The notes under the pieces were generated by a model. The model ran no database searches. It was not told the DNA's origin and saw only the letters and a list, made by a program, of their open reading frames with translations. The translations under genes were made by a program, and so were the position numbers. A stretch of DNA of 36,289 nucleotides, taken from the NCBI GenBank assembly GCA_902604245.1, contig CACKXQ010000009.1, forward strand, positions 1 through 36,289, given 5' to 3'. Position 1 is the stretch's first letter. Every line of letters starts with the position of its first letter. Shown piece after piece: positions 27,586 through 35,982 of the stretch. The stretch is from an uncultured Pelagibacteraceae bacterium (lineage in GTDB: Bacteria > Pseudomonadota > Alphaproteobacteria > Pelagibacterales > Pelagibacteraceae).

Positions 27586-28914
27586 ATGTATTTTTCAAAA
27601 TCATTTGTACCAATTCTTAAAAATAATCCTACGGAAGCTAAAATTAAATCTCATCAGCTTATGTTAAGAGTAGGAATGATAAAACAATCATCAGCTGGAA
27701 TCTATTCATGGTTACCACTAGGTTTTAAAGTCATGAAAAAAATAGAACAAATTGTTAGAGAAGAGCAGGATAGAATTGGTGTTCAGGAAATTCTAATGCC
27801 AACAATTCAATCATCAGAAATTTGGAAAGAAAGTGGAAGATATGATGATTATGGAGAAGAGATGTTGCGTATTAAAGATCGTCAAAATAGAGAAATGTTG
27901 TATGGACCTACCAATGAAGAGCTTGTAACAGAAATTTTTAGATCATGTATTAAATCTTATAAATCACTCCCACAGCTATTATATCATATTCAATGGAAAT
28001 TTAGAGATGAACTAAGACCAAGGTTTGGAATTATGAGATGCAGGGAATTTTATATGAAAGACGCTTACTCTTTTGATTTAAATGACGATGAAGCTCTTTT
28101 TTCATATAATAAATTTTTTCTCTCATACCTAAAGACTTTTAAAAGATTAAATTTATCAGCAATACCAATGGCAGCAGATACCGGACCTATTGGTGGAAAT
28201 CTTTCCCATGAATTCATAATTCTTGCTGATACTGGGGAAAGTAAAATATACACAGATAAAAGGATATTTGATGTGAATAGCACATCTACTTTATTAGAAA
28301 AAAATTCGCTTACTAATTTACGACATCAATATGAAAAATTTTATTCTGTTACAGACGAGAAGTTTGACCAGCAAGAATTTGAAAAAGTAGTTCCGGAAGA
28401 ATTTAGAGTAAATACAAAAGGAATAGAGGTAGGTCACATATTCTATTTTGGAGATAAATATTCAAAACCAATGAATGCGGCAGTAGATTTTAATGGTAAA
28501 AAAGAATTTGTTAAAATGGGATCTTATGGAATAGGTGTATCAAGATTAGTAGGTGCCATAATTGAGGCTAAATACAACGATAAAGATGGAATAATGAAAT
28601 GGCCAATATCAGTTGCTCCTTATCATTGTGCCATAATTCCAATGATTAAAAAAAATGATACATCAAATTTAGAAAAATCGAATAAAATATTTGAATATTT
28701 AAAGTCTAAAAATATAGATGCCATTATAGATGATACTGAAGAAAATATTTCTGCAAAAATTAGGAAATTTAATTTAATTGGTATTCCTTATCAGTTGATT
28801 TTGGGAAATCAAACTGATGGAGATTTATTTGAGTTTAAAGAAATTAATGGAGAAACTCAGAAATTAAATATCGAAGAAGTTGCGTCACAAATTTTAAAAG
28901 CTAAATCAAATTGA
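27586..28914 (+). CDS. proS: Prolyl-tRNA synthetase, short form
   Basis: A 442-residue class II synthetase charging tRNA-Pro. Motif 1 lies around AGIYSWLPLGFKV; motif 2 includes GPTNEELVTEIFR, then FRDELRPRFGIMRCREFYMK; motif 3 is GSYGIGVSRLVGAIIE. The C-terminal anticodon-binding domain spans about 345-435. The large INS editing domain found between motifs 2 and 3 in E. coli ProRS is absent, as is usual in Alphaproteobacteria, so Ala-tRNA-Pro editing in cis is not expected. The stop TGA overlaps the next gene's TTG start (TTGA). Confidence 0.96.
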   Translation: MYFSKSFVPILKNNPTEAKIKSHQLMLRVGMIKQSSAGIYSWLPLGFKVMKKIEQIVREEQDRIGVQEILMPTIQSSEIWKESGRYDDYGEEMLRIKDRQNREMLYGPTNEELVTEIFRSCIKSYKSLPQLLYHIQWKFRDELRPRFGIMRCREFYMKDAYSFDLNDDEALFSYNKFFLSYLKTFKRLNLSAIPMAADTGPIGGNLSHEFIILADTGESKIYTDKRIFDVNSTSTLLEKNSLTNLRHQYEKFYSVTDEKFDQQEFEKVVPEEFRVNTKGIEVGHIFYFGDKYSKPMNAAVDFNGKKEFVKMGSYGIGVSRLVGAIIEAKYNDKDGIMKWPISVAPYHCAIIPMIKKNDTSNLEKSNKIFEYLKSKNIDAIIDDTEENISAKIRKFNLIGIPYQLILGNQTDGDLFEFKEINGETQKLNIEEVASQILKAKSN

Positions 28915-30122
28915 TTTCACATTTAGAAAGAGAAGTTACATTTAGGTTTTTACGGACTAGAAAAAATGATGGTTTTTTAAATATCATATCAATTTTTTCT
29001 TTTATAGGTATTTCATTAGGGGTTGCGGTCCTAATCATTGTTATGTCAGTGATGAATGGTTTTAGAACTGAATTAATAAGTAAAATTGTAGGTTTTAATG
29101 CTCATGCAGTAGTTCAACCAACAAATAAACCATTGGAATATATTCAAGATTTAGATTTGACGAAAAATATAATTTCAAATAATGGAGAAGCAGTAATATT
29201 GAATAAAAATATTACGAAGGGTGTCTTGTTAAAAGGATATTTAGAAAGTGATTTTAGTGACCTTCAAATAGCAAATAATAAGGAATTTTCTGGATCCCAA
29301 AACTTAAATAATAATAATATTTCGATTGGTAAAGAATTGAGTTTTAATCTAAATGTTGGTATTGGTGATTCTATCACAGTAATGTCTCCTGCAGGAATAC
29401 AAACTTTAGTAGGTACATTGCCCAAACAAGAAAATTTTAAAATAGTATCAATTTTCGATAGTGGTTTGTCAGACTATAATGAAAATATTGCATATATAAA
29501 TTTAGAAATACTTGAGAGTTTTTTTAATAAGAATAAAGAAGATAGGTTTTTAGAATTTTATTTTAAAGATCCAAAAAATATAGAAATTCACAAAAAAAAT
29601 TTAAAAACTCAGTTTCCAGACTCAATAGTTTATACTTGGTCAGATATGAATAAATCATTATTTTCAGCCTTGAAAGTTGAAAGAAATGTAATGTTTATAA
29701 TTCTTTCTTTGATAATTATTGTTGCAGCATTTAATATAATATCTGGACTTACAATTTTAGTTAAAAATAAAACAAGAGATATAGGCATCCTAAAATCTAT
29801 TGGGGTATCAAGCAAATCTATAAAAAAGATCTTCTTTTTAGTGGGTTTTTTTATAGGAACATCAGCGACATTATTTGGAGTAGTTGTTGGCACTCTTTTT
29901 TCTATTTATATTGAAAGCATTAGGCACTTTATCTCAAATATATTTGGTATTACTCTTTTTCCAGAAGATATTTATATTTTAAATTCTATGCCTTCTGAAT
30001 TAAATTTAATTTCGATAATAATAATCTCTCTTTGTTCAATAATTGCAACAATTTTAGTATCTATATACCCAGCTTCAAAAGCATCTTCTCTAGATACAGT
30101 TAAAACTCTAAAATATGAATAA
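28911..30122 (+). CDS. Lipoprotein-releasing ABC permease, LolC/LolE family
   Basis: A 403-residue inner-membrane protein of the lipoprotein-release system. The N-terminus LEREVTFRFLR and the first helix (about 23-47, IISIFSFIGISLGVAVLIIV) are typical. A periplasmic MacB-PCD-like domain (about 50-250) follows, then the FtsX domain with three helices near 260-285, 308-335 and 362-392. The start is TTG, overlapping the proS stop as TTGA; no in-frame ATG occurs until the conserved helix has begun. With lolD directly downstream it should move lipoproteins toward LolA. Only one permease gene is visible, so LolC, LolE or a homodimeric LolF-like role cannot be decided. Confidence 0.9.
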   Translation: MISHLEREVTFRFLRTRKNDGFLNIISIFSFIGISLGVAVLIIVMSVMNGFRTELISKIVGFNAHAVVQPTNKPLEYIQDLDLTKNIISNNGEAVILNKNITKGVLLKGYLESDFSDLQIANNKEFSGSQNLNNNNISIGKELSFNLNVGIGDSITVMSPAGIQTLVGTLPKQENFKIVSIFDSGLSDYNENIAYINLEILESFFNKNKEDRFLEFYFKDPKNIEIHKKNLKTQFPDSIVYTWSDMNKSLFSALKVERNVMFIILSLIIIVAAFNIISGLTILVKNKTRDIGILKSIGVSSKSIKKIFFLVGFFIGTSATLFGVVVGTLFSIYIESIRHFISNIFGITLFPEDIYILNSMPSELNLISIIIISLCSIIATILVSIYPASKASSLDTVKTLKYE

Positions 30123-30798
30123 TAATATTAAAATAAAAAATCTGTCAAAAAAATACGAAAAAAATAAAACCATAAAAGTTTTAAATGATATTTCATTTAA
30201 TTTTGAACCTGGAAAAACCTATTCTATTACGGGACCATCTGGATCTGGAAAATCGACTTTACTAAACTTATTATCATTAATTGACAACCCCACAACAGGT
30301 TCAATCGAGATAAACAGCAATAAAATAAAATTAAATAATAAAATTGAAAATGATTTAATTAGAGCAAAGAAAATCGGAATAATTTATCAAGACAAAAACT
30401 TATTATCAGATTTTACAGCTTTAGAAAATGTATACTTGCCTAACTTACTAGTTTCTAAAGAAAAACAAAAGTCCATAGATCTTGCAAAAAAATTAATAAA
30501 AAATGTAGGTATGTCGTCTAGAATAAACCACTTTCCAAATGAATTATCTGGTGGTGAAAATCAGCGTATTGCTATAGCTAGGGCATTAATTAATGATCCT
30601 GACATTATATTAGCCGACGAACCAACTGGCAGTCTAGATTCTGATAATGCAAAACTTATCTTTAAAATCCTATTTAATTTAAAAAACAAAAATAGGATCA
30701 TAATTTTTGCAACTCACAATAGATATTTTGCAAATATGGCAGATTGTAAAATTATGATGAATGATGGTAATATACAAATCATCAATGCTACAATCTAA
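30115..30798 (+). CDS. lolD: Lipoprotein-releasing system ATP-binding protein
   Basis: A 227-residue ABC ATPase that powers the adjacent permease. Walker A GPSGSGKST is at 40-48, the Q-loop Q92 lies in IIYQDKNLL, and the signature LSGGENQR is at 144-151. Walker B ILADE precedes PTGSLD near 165-174, and the switch histidine is H201 (FATHN). Sequence style fits the LolD/MacB/FtsE group. It overlaps the permease gene by 8 nt and dnaE by at least 14 nt. Confidence 0.93.
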   Translation: MNNNIKIKNLSKKYEKNKTIKVLNDISFNFEPGKTYSITGPSGSGKSTLLNLLSLIDNPTTGSIEINSNKIKLNNKIENDLIRAKKIGIIYQDKNLLSDFTALENVYLPNLLVSKEKQKSIDLAKKLIKNVGMSSRINHFPNELSGGENQRIAIARALINDPDIILADEPTGSLDSDNAKLIFKILFNLKNKNRIIIFATHNRYFANMADCKIMMNDGNIQIINATI

Positions 30799-33700
30799 AA
30801 AAAAATCTTTTAATCAAATTAAAATTCACTCACAGTATTCAATCTGTGAGGGTGCATTAAAAATTGAAAATCTTAAAGAGTATTGTAAAAAAAATAAGAT
30901 ACAATCTGTAGGTTTAAGTGACACTTATAATTTATCTGGAGCATTAGAATTTTCAGAAAATATCTCATCAGTTGGTACCCAACCTATCATAGGAACACAA
31001 GTTCAATTTAAATTTAAAAATACTTATGGACTTATTCCCCTAATTGCAAAAAATTATAATGGTTATAAAAATATAATTGAACTTTCTTCAAAAGCTTATT
31101 TAGAAAATATCGATAATGACCAACCACATTGTTCAATTGAAGATTTAACAAAATATAGTGACGGAATTATCGTACTATCTGGAGCAATAAATAATTTAAT
31201 TGGCAATATGTTTAATAAAGGGTTATTTGAAGAGCTAGATAAATTAATAACAACATTAAATAACAATTTTAAAGAAAATTTTTATTTAGAAATTCAAAGA
31301 CATGGCGATAAAAATGAAAAAGAATTTGAATTTTTTAACCTAAATGTTTCAAAAAAATATCAAATACCAATCATAGCTACTAACGAGGTTTATTATTTGG
31401 ATAAGGAAATGCATGAAGCTCACGATGCCTTAATGTGCATTGGTCAAAAAACTTATATAAACGATCAAAAAAGATTAAAACTGACTAATAATCACTATTT
31501 AAAATCATCAGCTGAAATGGATGAGATTTTTAAAGATTTACCTGAGGCGTTAGAAAATAATTATAATTTGCCTTTTAGATGCAATTATAGACCTACTCCA
31601 TCCAAACCCATACTGCCTAATATTATTACAGATACAGTCAATATTGACGATAAGTTGAAAAATGACTCTTTAAAAGGTTTAGTAGAAAAATTTAAAACCG
31701 ATCCTGAGCTAATAAGTAAAATATCAAATAATATAAAAACTAAAGATACTTATAAAGATAGGTTAAATCATGAAATAAAAATTATAACTGAAATGAATTA
31801 TTCAGGATATTTTTTAATTGTTTCAGACTATATAAAGTGGGCAAAAAATAATAGTATACCAGTTGGTCCTGGGAGGGGGTCTGGGGCAGGCTCCTTAGTT
31901 GCTTGGTGTCTATCTATAACAGATGTTGATCCAATAAAATTCAATTTAATTTTTGAGAGATTTTTAAACCCCGAGAGAATTTCTATGCCTGATTTTGATA
32001 TAGATTTCTGTGAGGAAAAAAGAGATCAAGTTTTCAAATATTTGACAACTAAATACAAGGATAGTGTTGCTCACATTATAACATTTGGAAAACTTAAAGC
32101 TAGAATGGTAATAAGAGATGTTGGACGGGTTTTAGGACTGCCATATGGTTTTATTGATAGCATTTGTAAAATGATACCATTTGATCCATCTAGACCCCTA
32201 ACGCTTCAAGAAAGTATCAATGTAGAGCCAAGATTACAAAAATTAATTAATGAAGATAAGAGAGTTAGTCGTCTAATAGAGATGTCTTTAAAACTTGAGG
32301 GGTTGAATAGAAATGTTGCAACTCATGCAGCTGGTGTCGTTATAGCAGACAAAAAACTAACAGAAACTGTCCCATTGTATAAGGATTTTTCTGCAGATCT
32401 ATTACTTCCTTCTACCCAATTTGACATGTATTCAGCTGAAAATGCTGGACTCGTTAAATTTGACTTTTTGGGCTTAAAAACGTTAACAGTAATTAACAAG
32501 ACTCAAAAACTTGTAGAAAAAAAAAATTCAAATTTTAAAATTGAAACCATTAATTACGAAGATAAAAAAGTATTTGATCTTTTATCTAGTGGTAAAACAG
32601 TTGGATTATTTCAATTAGAGAGTTCTGGAATGAAAGATGCTTTAATTAACATGAAACCCAATCAGTTGGAGGATATTATTGCATTAGTTGCACTATATAG
32701 ACCTGGTCCTATGAGCAATATCCCTATTTATAACGATTGCAAACATGGAAAGAGAGAACCTGACTATTTACATCCTAAATTAGAAGAGATTTTAAAACCA
32801 ACTTACGGTGTAATTATTTATCAAGAGCAAGTCATGCAAATTGCACAAGTATTATCTGGATTTACAGCAGGTGAAGCAGACATATTAAGAAGAGCTATGG
32901 GTAAAAAAAAAAGAGCAGAATTAGAAAAACAAAAAGAAAGGTTTGTAGAGGGAGCTTATAATAATGGAATTAGTAAAGATATTGCTGCTGGTATTTTTTT
33001 AAAAATTGAACCATTTGCAGAATATGGATTTAACAAGAGTCACGCAGCTGCGTACGCAATAATAGCATATCAGACTGCATTTTTAAAAACGTACTATCCA
33101 CATGAGTTTTTTGCCGCTTCTATGTCGATGGAACTTTCAAACCAAAAAAAATTAAGTGAATTTTATGAAGAACTTAAAAGACTGGGTATAAATATAATTC
33201 GACCAGATATTAATAAATGTAATGCTGACTTCTCCTCTGATGGTAAAAATTTTCTTTACGCTTTAGGTGCAGTTAAAAGTGTTGGATTTGAAGCAATTTC
33301 AAAAATAGTCGAAGAGAGAACTAAAAATGGGGAATTCAAAGATCTAACAGATTTTATAAATCGCGTTAACCCAAAAGATATAAATAAATTACAATTAGAA
33401 GGTCTTGTAAAAGCAGGAGCTTTTGATAGTTTGAATAATAATAGACAATCTTTATACAATTCAATACCTAATATTATTCTAAAATCAAAAAATATTTTTG
33501 AAAATAATTCTGCAAACCAAATAGATTTATTTAAAGAGGAAAACGATGTGACTTATTTAGATATGATTGAAGATTGGAATGTAGATGTTAAATTATCGAA
33601 AGAATTTGAAACCTTGGGTTTCTTTATTTCTGACCATCCTCTAACTCAGTATAGATCACTTTTTAATCAATATAATATTATCGATTATGAAGAGTTTTAT

Positions 33701-34189
33701 TTAAATGAAAATATTTTAAGTTCAAATATTGCATCCACAATACTAAAGGTTCAAGAAAAGAAAACACAAAAAGGAACTTCCTATGCAATAATCAAATTTT
33801 CTGATTTATCTGGTGTTTTTGAGTTATTTGTTTTTTCAGATGTTTTTGAAACTAATAGAAAAATACTAATTGAAGGTAATTCTGTAATGATTACTCTAGT
33901 TAAAAATTATGTAGATGAAAACAAAACACAAAAAAAAATTAATATTAGAAAAATTATCTCTATGAAAGAGGTGATTGATAAGCCATTAGATGAAGTAATA
34001 ATAAAAATTAAAAATATAACTGATATTGTAAAAATTAATAAATTAAGTTTAGAAGCAGGTAAGACTAAAGTTATATTAGATGTCGAAGTTGATAAAAAAA
34101 GGATGTCTTTTCAATTAAATGAAAAAAGAAAAATAGACCACAAAACGCTCAATTTAATGAGAAATGAGGAAAATATTGATGTTCTCTAA
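30785..34189 (+). CDS. dnaE: DNA polymerase III subunit alpha
   Basis: A 1134-residue replicative polymerase (C family, DnaE1). The N-terminal PHP domain (about 1-280) is recognisable but has lost several metal ligands. The palm carries GPGRGSGAG and the catalytic aspartates D403 and D405 (PDFDIDF), with the third at D560 (KFDFLGLKT). A beta-binding and HhH region follows, then the OB fold (KGTSYAIIKFSDLSGVFELF). I start at ATG 30785 (MLQSKKKSFNQIKIHS). The frame also has ATG at 30761 and 30764, giving eight more residues and a 38-nt overlap with lolD. The lol-dnaE order is familiar in Alphaproteobacteria. Confidence 0.95.
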   Translation: MLQSKKKSFNQIKIHSQYSICEGALKIENLKEYCKKNKIQSVGLSDTYNLSGALEFSENISSVGTQPIIGTQVQFKFKNTYGLIPLIAKNYNGYKNIIELSSKAYLENIDNDQPHCSIEDLTKYSDGIIVLSGAINNLIGNMFNKGLFEELDKLITTLNNNFKENFYLEIQRHGDKNEKEFEFFNLNVSKKYQIPIIATNEVYYLDKEMHEAHDALMCIGQKTYINDQKRLKLTNNHYLKSSAEMDEIFKDLPEALENNYNLPFRCNYRPTPSKPILPNIITDTVNIDDKLKNDSLKGLVEKFKTDPELISKISNNIKTKDTYKDRLNHEIKIITEMNYSGYFLIVSDYIKWAKNNSIPVGPGRGSGAGSLVAWCLSITDVDPIKFNLIFERFLNPERISMPDFDIDFCEEKRDQVFKYLTTKYKDSVAHIITFGKLKARMVIRDVGRVLGLPYGFIDSICKMIPFDPSRPLTLQESINVEPRLQKLINEDKRVSRLIEMSLKLEGLNRNVATHAAGVVIADKKLTETVPLYKDFSADLLLPSTQFDMYSAENAGLVKFDFLGLKTLTVINKTQKLVEKKNSNFKIETINYEDKKVFDLLSSGKTVGLFQLESSGMKDALINMKPNQLEDIIALVALYRPGPMSNIPIYNDCKHGKREPDYLHPKLEEILKPTYGVIIYQEQVMQIAQVLSGFTAGEADILRRAMGKKKRAELEKQKERFVEGAYNNGISKDIAAGIFLKIEPFAEYGFNKSHAAAYAIIAYQTAFLKTYYPHEFFAASMSMELSNQKKLSEFYEELKRLGINIIRPDINKCNADFSSDGKNFLYALGAVKSVGFEAISKIVEERTKNGEFKDLTDFINRVNPKDINKLQLEGLVKAGAFDSLNNNRQSLYNSIPNIILKSKNIFENNSANQIDLFKEENDVTYLDMIEDWNVDVKLSKEFETLGFFISDHPLTQYRSLFNQYNIIDYEEFYLNENILSSNIASTILKVQEKKTQKGTSYAIIKFSDLSGVFELFVFSDVFETNRKILIEGNSVMITLVKNYVDENKTQKKINIRKIISMKEVIDKPLDEVIIKIKNITDIVKINKLSLEAGKTKVILDVEVDKKRMSFQLNEKRKIDHKTLNLMRNEENIDVL

Positions 34190-34242
34190 AAAAAACTTGT
34201 TTTTTTCTCTTTTTTTTGTAAATAGTTCCGTAAATTAATACG

Positions 34243-34313
34243 CACACAATTTCTGGTTTTATACCTCCGGTCCTTTTTAGGCAGTAATTGTGGTGGCACA
34301 ACCGGGAAAAAAT
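34243..34313 (+). ncRNA. Candidate rpsB leader RNA (S2-type cis-regulatory element)
   Basis: The untranslated stretch before rpsB is less AT-rich than other gaps and can fold. CACAATT (34245-34251) is a perfect 7-bp complement of AATTGTG (34286-34292). CCGGT (34267-34271), lying inside that loop, is a perfect complement of ACCGG (34301-34305), producing an H-type pseudoknot that buries the GGGA used as Shine-Dalgarno. A small CCT/AGG hairpin lies at 34272-34281. An alternative hairpin TTGTG/CACAA (34288-34301) competes with the first helix. A structured element before the S2 gene has been reported for Pelagibacter; autoregulation by S2 is the likely role. Helices are seen, regulation is inferred. 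Confidence 0.65.
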
Positions 34314-35102
34314 ATGAAAATACCAAATTTAACAATAGAGCAATTACTAGAAGCTGGCGTTCATCTTGGCCATAAAACCTTAAGATGGAATCCAAAAATG
34401 AAGAAGTTTATTTTTGGAAAAAGAGACTCTATTCATATAATAGATTTAACACAAACACTTGAGTTAACTAAAGTTGCCTTAGAAAAGGTTTATTCAACAA
34501 TTTTATCTGGTGGAAAAATTTTATTTATTTCAACTAAAAAGCAAGCATCTGAAGCAATAGCAGAGTTATCTAATGAAACAGATCAATACTTTGTTAATTA
34601 CAGATGGCTAGGAGGTATGCTTACTAACTGGGGAACAATATCTAATTCAATTAAAAAACTTGATAAAATAGAATCTGATTTAAAATCAGAAAATAGAGGC
34701 TTTACTAAAAAGGAATTATTAAAAATGAGTGGTCAGAGAGATAAATTACAAAGATCACTTGGAGGAATATCAGAAATGAAAAAGATTCCTGATCTAGTAT
34801 TCATAATTGATACAAATTATGAATCTTTAGCAATTAAAGAGTCGGTTAAACTAGGTATTCCAATAATTGCAATTTTAGATACAAATTCAAATCCAGATGG
34901 TATTGATTTTCCTATTCCTGGAAACGATGATGCACGAAGATCTATTGATTTATATTGTTCACTTTTAAAAGAAACAATTCTAAATGCTAAAAAAGAAGCA
35001 CCACAAAACATCGCTATTGATAAAGAGACTGATGCTTTAAAAATTGAATCTCAAAGCCTCAAAAAATCTAAAGAAATAGAATTAGAAAAAAAACTTAATT
35101 AA
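34314..35102 (+). CDS. rpsB: 30S ribosomal protein S2
   Basis: A 262-residue S2 protein. Signature blocks are [20 protein letters not shown] near the N-terminus, the [14 protein letters not shown] block and the central coiled-coil insert, then [17 protein letters not shown] and [14 protein letters not shown]. The C-terminus ends in a Lys/Glu tail. I choose ATG 34314: [15 protein letters not shown] matches S2 and GGGA lies 7 nt upstream. A GTG at 34290 in frame falls inside the leader structure and would add eight unrelated residues. tsf follows after 28 nt. Confidence 0.96.
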   Translation: MKIPNLTIEQLLEAGVHLGHKTLRWNPKMKKFIFGKRDSIHIIDLTQTLELTKVALEKVYSTILSGGKILFISTKKQASEAIAELSNETDQYFVNYRWLGGMLTNWGTISNSIKKLDKIESDLKSENRGFTKKELLKMSGQRDKLQRSLGGISEMKKIPDLVFIIDTNYESLAIKESVKLGIPIIAILDTNSNPDGIDFPIPGNDDARRSIDLYCSLLKETILNAKKEAPQNIAIDKETDALKIESQSLKKSKEIELEKKLN

Positions 35103-35130
35103 AAAAATTAATTTTATTACAGGAAATGAA

Positions 35131-35982
35131 ATGAGCGATATAGAAAAAGTAAAACAATTAAGAAAATCTACTGGTGCAGGTTTTAAGGATTGCAATTCTG
35201 CATTAAAGGAGTCAAATGGTGATTTAGATAAGGCAGCTGAAATTTTGAGAGTAAAAGGTATTGCCAAAGCTTCAAAAAAAATGTCCAGAAATGCAACAGA
35301 GGGTGTTGTAGTTACATCTGGAGATGAGAAAAAAATGTCTTTAATTGAAGTTAATTGTGAAACAGATTTTGTAGCAAAAAACGATGATTTTATAAATTTT
35401 GTAAAAGAATTAAGTGAATTAAATAATCATTACTCCTCAAATATCGAAGATTTAAAAAAATCTTTAATGAAAAATAATAAAACTGTTGAAGAAAATCTAG
35501 TAGCCCTAATAGCAAAAATTGGAGAAAAAATAACAATTGGGAGAGCAGTAACTTTAGCTGAAGAAAATTCAAGAAATTTTGCTTATCAACATTCAGTAAT
35601 AAAAGATAATGTATCAAAATTAATAGTAATTGTATCTTTGAATACTACTGAGAAATCTGATAAAATTGATTTATTCGGAAAACAATTATCAATGCATATA
35701 GCAGCATCAAATCCTATAGCTTTAAATGCAGATCAGATAGATCAAGAAATAATCAATAAAGAAATAAATTTAATTGAGGAAGAATTGAAAAATTCTGGCA
35801 AACCTGACGATATAGCAAAGAAAATTAGTTCAGGTAAAATAAATAAATTTAAAGACGAAAATAGTTTGATGTCGCAAGATTGGGTAATGGAACCAAAAAT
35901 GAAAGTTAAGGATGTTATAAAAAGCTTAGAAATTTCTAATTTACATATTAATAATTTTATTAGGTTAAAAATAGGTGAGTAA
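35131..35982 (+). CDS. tsf: Elongation factor Ts
   Basis: A 283-residue guanine-nucleotide exchange factor for EF-Tu. The N-terminal UBA-like domain has [20 protein letters not shown], and the core has [15 protein letters not shown], the classical contact with EF-Tu (the TDFVAK segment). A second dimerisation-type repeat follows ([12 protein letters not shown], then [11 protein letters not shown]). AGGA lies 9 nt upstream of the ATG. The stop shares its last base with the frr start (TAATG). Confidence 0.96.
   Translation: MSDIEKVKQLRKSTGAGFKDCNSALKESNGDLDKAAEILRVKGIAKASKKMSRNATEGVVVTSGDEKKMSLIEVNCETDFVAKNDDFINFVKELSELNNHYSSNIEDLKKSLMKNNKTVEENLVALIAKIGEKITIGRAVTLAEENSRNFAYQHSVIKDNVSKLIVIVSLNTTEKSDKIDLFGKQLSMHIAASNPIALNADQIDQEIINKEINLIEEELKNSGKPDDIAKKISSGKINKFKDENSLMSQDWVMEPKMKVKDVIKSLEISNLHINNFIRLKIGE

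Noticed and set aside
34189..34222. Hairpin terminator after dnaE (A-run, ACTTG, T-run)
   Set aside because: The stem would be only A-T pairs with a tiny loop; runs of A and T are common in this DNA. A T-rich tract alone does not make a terminator I can support.
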